21,084 nucleotides of DNA, from assembly GCA_040235375.1 (NCBI GenBank), contig JBECKQ010000032.1, forward strand, positions 1 to 21,084, written 5' to 3'. Shown piece after piece: positions 16,141 through 21,084 of the stretch; the stretch's first letter is position 1; the number at the start of each line of letters is the position of its first letter. This stretch comes from JBECKQ01 sp040235375. GTDB taxonomy: Bacteria > Planctomycetota > Phycisphaerae > UBA1845. The notes under the pieces are model-generated. The model was not told where the DNA came from and searched no databases. It worked only from the letters and a program-made list of their open reading frames with translations. The position numbers and the translations under genes were made by a program.

Positions 16141-17379
16141 TCAGGGACGGACCCCCTGCGGCAGGCCGCCTTCGTGCGGCACGGAGACTTGCAGGGCCGC
16201 ATTCCTGATGGGGCCGCCGGAGGTCCGTGCGGCCACGCTGTCGCAGATGTTCATGAAGTTGATGTAGGCGTCGTAGGGGGATTCCATTCTGCCGAGATAC
16301 CCGCACCGCTTGTCGTTCGTGAGACCCATGTCCATCGCCCGGAAGTATTCGCAGGATTGCAGGCGGCGCCAGTCGCGAATCAACGCCGGATCCTCGCTGC
16401 CCATGACCGCGTCCTCAACCTCGAAGAGACGATGCATGGCGTGCGACTGGAGGGCGTTGCCGAGCCAGGCGGACAGGTCGTAGCGATGCTCGGCCGAACT
16501 CACGTATCGGCCTGGCGCATACGCCCCCACGGGGTGATAGCGGGCGATCACCTCGGCGGGGGCGAGAAACTCCGTGCTCTGCTCGCTGAGGATTTTGTCG
16601 GGCAAATAGCGGAGGAAATCGAAAATCCCCGTGTCGATGCCGAGCGCCGTGCCGAACGTGATGTAGTCCCACACGAGCGTGATTGCGTCGTCGGACTCCC
16701 GCCCGGCGAGCCAGGCCGCAAACCGTTGGGCGGTCAGCGGCCATTGATCCCAGTTGCGATCGGCGAACCGCTCGGCCACGTCTCGAGAAAGACGCTCGTC
16801 GCGGAGAAGAACGGCAGTGGCGGCCGGATCCGCGGAGTAAACGTGCCCGCATGAACGGGAACCGAGCACTTCGGCGCAGCCATCGGAAATAAGCCCCTTA
16901 AAGCCCAGTCCGCTTACGCCATCCGCGACATCGTCGCCGAACACGAGCTCGCTGTTCACGAATGTCTGCGGCCGCTGGTCAAACATCTCCGCCACGCGGT
17001 CGCTGTGCCCTTCCACTTCACGGAGGAAGGCGTCCTGCGAGTAAAGGAACGCCAGCCCGTGGTGATGCGGCGTGCCGAGGAACTCGACGCACCCCGTTTC
17101 GGCCAGTTCTCGAAACGAATCGAGGACGTCCGGGCCGTAGCGTTCAAAAAGATCCAGCGTGACGCCCGAGACGCAGCAGGCGAAACGAAACCGGCCCTCG
17201 AGGTGGCGCACAAGGCTCAGGAGAATGCGATTGGTGGGCAGCACGCTGTTGACGGCAAGCCGCCGACAGACTTCGCGGCTGCGATAGCCGTCAAAGTACT
17301 GCTCGTCCGCATCGAACACGCTGTAATGGCGAAGAACGAAAGGCTGATGCAGATTGAGGCACAAGCAGACGGATGGCAT
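16141..17379 (-). CDS. Glycoside hydrolase family 57 protein (alpha-glucan active)
   Basis: GH57 enzymes act on alpha-1,4/1,6-glucans as amylases, glucanotransferases or branching enzymes. 412 residues. Family motifs appear in order: LNLHQPF near the N-terminus (motif 1), EFLGTPHHHGLAFLY (motif 2), FVNSELVFGDDVA with E144 the likely nucleophile (motif 3), and LVWDYITFG with D238 the likely acid/base (motif 4). A C-terminal helical region (YDAYINFMNIC) follows. AAGGGG lies 5 nt before ATG 17379. It starts 71 nt after the GT4 gene stop in the same direction, so the two are probably one operon and act on the same glucan. The exact activity cannot be told. Confidence 0.9.
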   Translation of the reverse strand: MPSVCLCLNLHQPFVLRHYSVFDADEQYFDGYRSREVCRRLAVNSVLPTNRILLSLVRHLEGRFRFACCVSGVTLDLFERYGPDVLDSFRELAETGCVEFLGTPHHHGLAFLYSQDAFLREVEGHSDRVAEMFDQRPQTFVNSELVFGDDVADGVSGLGFKGLISDGCAEVLGSRSCGHVYSADPAATAVLLRDERLSRDVAERFADRNWDQWPLTAQRFAAWLAGRESDDAITLVWDYITFGTALGIDTGIFDFLRYLPDKILSEQSTEFLAPAEVIARYHPVGAYAPGRYVSSAEHRYDLSAWLGNALQSHAMHRLFEVEDAVMGSEDPALIRDWRRLQSCEYFRAMDMGLTNDKRCGYLGRMESPYDAYINFMNICDSVAARTSGGPIRNAALQVSVPHEGGLPQGVRP

Positions 17380-17450
17380 GGCTTCCCCTTGGTCCGCTGC
17401 GGCTGTCGCGGTCCTTTCCTCGAGTCCTTCCCTCGGGCCACCCGGAGTTA

Positions 17451-19070
17451 TTATAACTGCGCTTCGCGTTTTGTGCCCGGCTGTTTTGCAGCACCGGACG
17501 GACGCACGGCCTGCTCCTGCCTGGCCGGCTTCGTCTCCACGGCGACGGCGCGGTAAATGTCGATGCAGCGCCTCGCGGAATCGGCCCAGCTCAGGCGGCG
17601 CACCTCATAGCTGGCCTGCGCCTTCAGCGTGGCGTGCAGCGGCGGGTGGCGGAGCACGGCGACGATCTTGTTCGCCATCTCCTCGATGTCCCAGAAGTCC
17701 ACCTTCAGCACGTGGCGAAGCACTTCCGACGCGCCGGACTGCTTGGACATGAGCACCGGCACATCGTAACTGATGGCCTCGAGCGAGGCGATGCCGAATG
17801 GCTCCGACACGCTGGGCATGACGTACAGGTCCGCGCTGCGGAATATCCGTTCGACGTCGTCGCCGCGCAGGAAGCCCGTAAAGATCACCTTGTGGCCGAT
17901 GCCCATGTCGTGGGCCAGTTCCATCGTGCTGCGGATCATGTCGCCGCTGCCGGCCATCACGAACCGAACGTTGTCGTAGACCTCGAGAACTTTTCGCGCG
18001 GCGGCCAGAAAATACTCCGGCCCCTTCTGCATCGTGATCCGGCCGAGGAACAGCACGATCTTCTCTGTGCCGGCGATGGGGGGAGGCGCGGTGTTGATCC
18101 CGGGCGAGCTGTCAGCGTCGATCGCGTTATAGATGACGCTGATCTTCCTCACCGGCACGCCATAGCGACCCATGAGAATGCCGCGTGTCATGTAGCTGAC
18201 GGCGATCACCGCGGCGGCTCGTTCCATGCCGGCGCGTTCGATGTCGTAAATCCGCTGGTGCACGTGGAGACCGCTGCGATCGAACTCGGTCGAGTGAATG
18301 TGTGCAACCATCGGCCGGCCGGTCATATTGGCGATGGCGATGGCGGCAGGGAACGTCATCCAATCGTGAGCGTGAATAACGTCGAACGACTCGCCGGTAA
18401 CGGCCTGCGTGGCCAGGTGAGCGAAACGGTCAACCTCCGCGAACAGATCGTCCCGGGCACGCTCGGCGCCGTTGCGACGATGCGACCAGGCCGGCGGGGG
18501 ATGGTGCGGGGAGGGACTGGCCGCGACCGGCCAAGGACCGGCGCCGCCTTGCGTCGCGGCAGGGCGGCCTGGCAACGGCCATGCAGTCTGCGCCGGCGGC
18601 TGAAGCCATTGCGCCGTCTCGCTCTGAGAAACCGGCCTCAGGTCCTCGGGCCGCAAGTAAGGTTGCAGCAAGGCATCAACTTCAATCAGGCGAACCGCGG
18701 AATGTGCAGACAGCAGAGGCGGCGACAGCCGCTCGGTGCTTCCAGGCTCTGGTTGGGTTGCCCCGGCTGCGGGGACCTTTCCGGCGACCCGCTCGGCCCA
18801 CTGCTGGGGAGCCGGCGGCCGCGGGGGCGACTCCGCCGGAGGCGACGCTACATGGGATGGTCCGCCCTCCGCCGTGTCCTTCTCACTTGGTCCGTCGCCG
18901 GTTTCGACAACGCGAATGGGAACAGCCAGGTCCGTCTGGAAGCGTCGGGGAATGACGAACAGTACATCCGTGCCCGTCTTGGACAAGGCTCTGGTGAGTC
19001 CGCGACATGCGGTCCCCAGCCCTCCGGCAATCATCGGCGGGAAATCCCATCCGAGCATGAGCACGCGCAT
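17451..19070 (-). CDS. Glycosyltransferase family 4 / glycogen synthase-like, with proline-rich insertion
   Basis: Transfers sugar from an NDP-sugar, probably to an alpha-glucan. 539 residues from ATG 19070, chosen because GGGAG lies at 19076-19080 and the N-terminus then begins MRVLMLGWDFPPMIAGGLGT, the classic GT-B start with its GGLG loop. Donor-domain motifs are LFLGRITMQKG (R344, K349), MAGSGDMI, and the E423-x7-E431 motif in SEPFGIASLEA. DVIHAHDW is at 230-237. Unusual is an insertion of about 145 residues (about 58-203), rich in Pro, Ala, Ser and Gln, between the first strands and the HAHDW region, with a short ordered-looking island RLIEVDALLQPYLRPEDL inside it. First gene of an operon with GH57; strong promoter upstream. 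Confidence 0.9.
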   Translation of the reverse strand: MRVLMLGWDFPPMIAGGLGTACRGLTRALSKTGTDVLFVIPRRFQTDLAVPIRVVETGDGPSEKDTAEGGPSHVASPPAESPPRPPAPQQWAERVAGKVPAAGATQPEPGSTERLSPPLLSAHSAVRLIEVDALLQPYLRPEDLRPVSQSETAQWLQPPAQTAWPLPGRPAATQGGAGPWPVAASPSPHHPPPAWSHRRNGAERARDDLFAEVDRFAHLATQAVTGESFDVIHAHDWMTFPAAIAIANMTGRPMVAHIHSTEFDRSGLHVHQRIYDIERAGMERAAAVIAVSYMTRGILMGRYGVPVRKISVIYNAIDADSSPGINTAPPPIAGTEKIVLFLGRITMQKGPEYFLAAARKVLEVYDNVRFVMAGSGDMIRSTMELAHDMGIGHKVIFTGFLRGDDVERIFRSADLYVMPSVSEPFGIASLEAISYDVPVLMSKQSGASEVLRHVLKVDFWDIEEMANKIVAVLRHPPLHATLKAQASYEVRRLSWADSARRCIDIYRAVAVETKPARQEQAVRPSGAAKQPGTKREAQL

Positions 19071-19346
19071 TGTCACTCCCATCCCTGGAGGCAGCAGATG
19101 AAGTCGCGAACCTGCCGGCGCCGACCCGGCCGTGCATACCGAAGCGAGGTCTTCGCGCACCACTCACCAGACAGGCCGCGCACCCGCGTTGCTACAATGC
19201 GCAGATACTACCGTTGAAACACAAGTGCCGCCACCTGGTCAGGCCGGAAAGGTCCGCATGTATGCCCTTGCGCTCATGAGTATAAGGCGACGCGGCATGC
19301 TGTCAATGAATGGCAGCAATCTGCAGACCGTGTCGGACGCAACGCG
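19071..19346 (-). promoter_or_regulatory. Promoter region and leader of the GT4-GH57 operon
   Basis: 276 bases between coaB and the GT4 gene. The promoter lies at its upper end, leaving a leader of about 200 nt before ATG 19070. Short frames in it look non-coding. No riboswitch is recognised. Confidence 0.5.
19279..19306 (-). promoter_or_regulatory. Near-consensus sigma70 promoter
   Basis: Minus strand TTGACA (19306-19301), 16-nt spacer, TATACT (19284-19279): 6/6 and 5/6 matches. Among the best promoters in the window. It points at the GT4-GH57 operon, about 210 nt away; transcription would begin near 19271. Confidence 0.7.
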
Positions 19347-19982
19347 TCAAGCGCCGGTTCGCGCGGTCATCAGTTCCTCGACCAGATCAACGACCGCCCG
19401 ACCAAGCTTGGACTTGGCCCCACTGACGGCCGGCCGCCAGGGACCAGCGGCGGTCTTGATCTCGATTGAACCATTCAGACTGCCGAGGTTGCCCGGTCCA
19501 TTGAGCACGATCGCGTCGCACCCTTTGAGCCACATCTTCTCTTCCGCCCGGCGGTAGGGGTCGACGTCCTGCACGGCGAAGCCGACGACGATGCGCCCCG
19601 ACTTGGTGCTCCCGAGGGCGGCGCAGATGTCCGGCGTCGGTTCCAAGGCCAACTGGAGGCCACCGTCCGGCTTGGCGGGCTTGGTCTGCTCGCGATCAAC
19701 AGGCCGCCAGTCGGAAACCGCCGCCGTCATCACCGCGGCGTCGCAGTGCTCGAACGCCTTCTGACACGCGGCCAGCATCTCGTCAGCGCTCACGACGGCG
19801 ACCACCGCGACGCCGCATGGCGCCGCGAGCGCCACCGGCCCGGCCACGAGCACCACGTCATGTCCCCGGCGGTGGGCCTCTTCGGCGATTGCGTAGCCCA
19901 TCCGCCCGCTCGACGCGTTGGACAGGAACCGGACCGTGTCGAGATATTCGCGCGTCGGTCCCGCGGAGACGAGTAGCCGCAC
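19347..19982 (-). CDS. coaB: Phosphopantothenate-cysteine ligase (stand-alone CoaB)
   Basis: Joins 4'-phosphopantothenate to cysteine using a nucleotide triphosphate, the second step from pantothenate to coenzyme A. 211 residues. GTG 19982 is the start: an AGGGAGG at 19989-19995 lies 6 nt upstream, and the protein then opens RLLVSAGPTREYLDTVRFLS, the family's first motif. Others: SNASSGRMGYAIAEEA, TAAVSDWRP (AAVADYRP in relatives), KPAKPDGGLQLALEPTPDI (K-x-x-K motif) and GFAVQD. It begins 19 nt after coaC ends, so translation is coupled in position but not fused; most bacteria have one CoaBC polypeptide. Confidence 0.93.
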   Translation of the reverse strand: MRLLVSAGPTREYLDTVRFLSNASSGRMGYAIAEEAHRRGHDVVLVAGPVALAAPCGVAVVAVVSADEMLAACQKAFEHCDAAVMTAAVSDWRPVDREQTKPAKPDGGLQLALEPTPDICAALGSTKSGRIVVGFAVQDVDPYRRAEEKMWLKGCDAIVLNGPGNLGSLNGSIEIKTAAGPWRPAVSGAKSKLGRAVVDLVEELMTARTGA

Positions 19983-19988
19983 GAGAGG

Positions 19989-19995
19989 CCTCCCT
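19989..19995 (-). promoter_or_regulatory. Ribosome binding site that fixes the coaB start
   Basis: AGGGAGG, 6 nt before GTG 19982 and inside the short coaC-coaB gap. A longer open frame upstream has no comparable site and reads antisense-like Arg/Pro-rich code. Confidence 0.8.
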
Positions 19996-20001
19996 ATGTT
20001 G

Positions 20002-20598
20002 CTAGTCAGCGGAGCGGGCGCGGCGGGGCATCGCCGCCAGTTTATCGATCGCCGCTGCCACGATGACGTCGGGTTCCTCCATCCGGCCGGGACCGATGGT
20101 CCGGCATGCCTGCCAACCCGTGGCCGGTCCCACGATCTCATGCCCGATCTCGGTGAGCCGGCGGATGTTGTCCGCAACTACCCGATTTGCCCACATTGCC
20201 GAGTTCATCGCCGGAGCGACGATCAGCGGGCACTGCAAGGCGATCAGGACCGTCGACAATACGTCGTCGGCGATTCCATGGGCGATCTTGGCGATGATGT
20301 TGGCGGTCGCAGGAGCGACAATGCACAGGTCCGCTCGTTGGGCGAGGTGGATGTGCTGGGGATCGGAGGAGACGTTTGACCGCCACAGGCTGGTGAGTAC
20401 TTTGCGGCCGGTGAGCGTTTCGAATGTAAGCGGCGTGACGAAACGGCGGGCGGACCGGGTCATGACGCAGGTGACGCCGGCGCCGCGCTGGACGAGTTGA
20501 GAGGCGACGTAACAGGTCTTGTAAGCGGCGATTCCGCCGGTCACGCCGACGACGATCTCGGTGTCGGAGAGGTCTGCGGATCCGTCAGATCTCGACAT
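20002..20598 (-). CDS. coaC: Phosphopantothenoylcysteine decarboxylase (stand-alone CoaC)
   Basis: FMN-dependent decarboxylation of 4'-phosphopantothenoylcysteine in coenzyme A synthesis. 198 residues, right for the isolated CoaC domain. Motifs: VVGVTGGIAAYKTCYV (flavin site), the catalytic His in QHIHLAQRADL, VAPATANIIAKIAHGIADDVLST, PAMNSAMW (PxMNxxMW), and the flap cysteine in WQACRTIGPGRMEEPD. The ATG 20598 lies inside the end of rpoZ (14-nt overlap, stop at 20585), so translation is coupled. Order gmk-rpoZ-coaC-coaB is the common bacterial order gmk-rpoZ-coaBC with the last gene split in two. Confidence 0.95.
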   Translation of the reverse strand: MSRSDGSADLSDTEIVVGVTGGIAAYKTCYVASQLVQRGAGVTCVMTRSARRFVTPLTFETLTGRKVLTSLWRSNVSSDPQHIHLAQRADLCIVAPATANIIAKIAHGIADDVLSTVLIALQCPLIVAPAMNSAMWANRVVADNIRRLTEIGHEIVGPATGWQACRTIGPGRMEEPDVIVAAAIDKLAAMPRRARSAD

Positions 20599-20812
20599 CC
20601 TCTTCCTCGACCTCCTCGGTCTGGGTGCTGATGCCGATCTTGTCCTCCATGATCTCCCTGACGACGACCTCGATGTCGGTGAGGCCGCGGGTCTCGACCA
20701 TGGGGCGGGCCCCTTGCAGGAGCTCGACCAGACGGCGTTGAATGAGGGCGGTAAGCTTGAAACGACCGCCGGCTTTTTCGATGAGTTTGTCGCTCTTGAG
20801 TGCTTCGATCAT
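20585..20812 (-). CDS. rpoZ: RNA polymerase omega subunit
   Basis: Small subunit that helps fold and assemble the beta' subunit of RNA polymerase. 75 residues. Family pattern is clear: SDKLIEKAGGRFKLTALIQRRLVELLQG corresponds to the helix with the conserved N/G-RF and RR, and DIEVVVREIMEDKI to the A-x-REI segment. The C-terminal tail is highly acidic (EEVEEEDVEI), as often seen. It starts 23 nt after gmk with AAGGG upstream and overlaps coaC by 14 nt, in an essential-gene operon. Confidence 0.9.
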   Translation of the reverse strand: MIEALKSDKLIEKAGGRFKLTALIQRRLVELLQGARPMVETRGLTDIEVVVREIMEDKIGISTQTEEVEEEDVEI

Positions 20813-20835
20813 GTGTCGCCCTTCGGTCCGCGCGG

Positions 20836-21084
20836 CTACGGGCCGGCCGACCGCTCCTTCTCGATAATCTCGATGATCTCCTGAATAGTCGTTTCCAGCA
20901 CGTCGTTGGTCACGAAGTGCCGGTACGCGCCCGAATCCCGGGCGACCGCGATCTCGCCGTCCGCAGCGGCCAGACGCCGGGCCATGTGCTCGCGCGACTC
21001 CGTCCGGCGGCCCTCCAGCCGGCTTTGAAGCGACTGGAAGTCGGGCGGCAGCACGAAAATCGTCACGGCAGATGGTACGCGGGA
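20836..21084 (-). CDS. gmk: Guanylate kinase, C-terminal part only
   Basis: Phosphorylates GMP to GDP with ATP. The window holds the last 82 residues; the N-terminal P-loop and GMP-binding part lie beyond the right edge, and the frame is open to base 21084. Recognisable parts: TIFVLPPDFQSLQSRLEGRRTES (lid and FILPPS-type strand), HMARRLAAADGEIAVA, and YRHFVTNDVLETTIQEIIEII, equivalent to the usual YDYVVVNDDLE. The stop TAG at 20836 is 23 nt before rpoZ. The first gene of the block as far as visible. Confidence 0.93.
   Translation of the reverse strand, partial: SRVPSAVTIFVLPPDFQSLQSRLEGRRTESREHMARRLAAADGEIAVARDSGAYRHFVTNDVLETTIQEIIEIIEKERSAGP

Noticed and set aside
17634..19217. 527-residue plus-strand frame opposite the GT4 gene
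   Set aside because: Antisense to a glycosyltransferase with intact motifs; the product is His/Arg-rich and matches no family I know.
19205..19310. Possible plus-strand signal recognition particle RNA (GGTCAGGCCGGAAAGGTCC around 19235)
   Set aside because: UCAGG, CCGGAA and GCA are present, but the loop has an inserted A, the bases after it do not give the conserved GGxAGCAG side, and the outer helix does not pair. It lies inside the leader of a minus-strand operon. A covariance-model search would decide.

Overview
This is a GC-rich bacterial chromosome segment with mostly full-length genes, on both strands but mainly the minus strand. The gmk-rpoZ-coaC-coaB block, a GH57 / glycosyltransferase pair, a sugar ABC importer without its own ATPase, and a large Cys-rich, RTX-repeat lipoprotein together suggest an environmental Planctomycetota-like (perhaps Phycisphaerae-like) organism. 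No marker gene here proves that, so the taxonomy is an inference.

Layout. (1) 1-1110: on the minus strand, a large serine recombinase cut by the left edge, preceded by a small unknown ORF; this is the one clear trace of mobile DNA. (2) 1162-4569: minus-strand operon for a carbohydrate ABC importer (substrate-binding protein, then two permeases) ending in a hairpin terminator. It faces a plus-strand secreted GH2/GH5-like glycoside hydrolase (4786-6114) across a 216-base control region that holds a perfect TGAAAC/GTTTCA palindrome. (3) 6416-7683: two small plus-strand genes, a DUF-type protein and an NmrA-like NAD(P)-binding protein. (4) 7724-11254: minus-strand pta-ackA, the acetyl-CoA / acetate energy module. 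(5) 11701-12231: a plus-strand Nudix hydrolase. (6) 12510-15925: a lipoprotein with Cys-rich repeats and RTX-like repeats, with its own sigma70-like promoter and a long leader, followed by a 5'-truncated relative lying between two hairpins. (7) 16141-19306: minus-strand glycosyltransferase GT4 and GH57 operon with a near-consensus promoter and a leader of about 200 nt. (8) 19347-21084: gmk (partial), rpoZ, coaC and coaB, tightly packed, with the coenzyme A enzyme split into two proteins.

How it fits together: sugars released by the secreted hydrolase could be taken up by the importer, stored or remodelled as alpha-glucan by GT4/GH57, and fermented to acetate with ATP gain through Pta-AckA. 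This linkage is inferred from proximity and family function only. No tRNA, rRNA or CRISPR array was recognised. No convincing new multi-gene system is evident. The best leads are the lipoprotein and its truncated relative, the long leaders, the proline-rich insertion in the GT4 enzyme, and the palindrome in the sugar locus.
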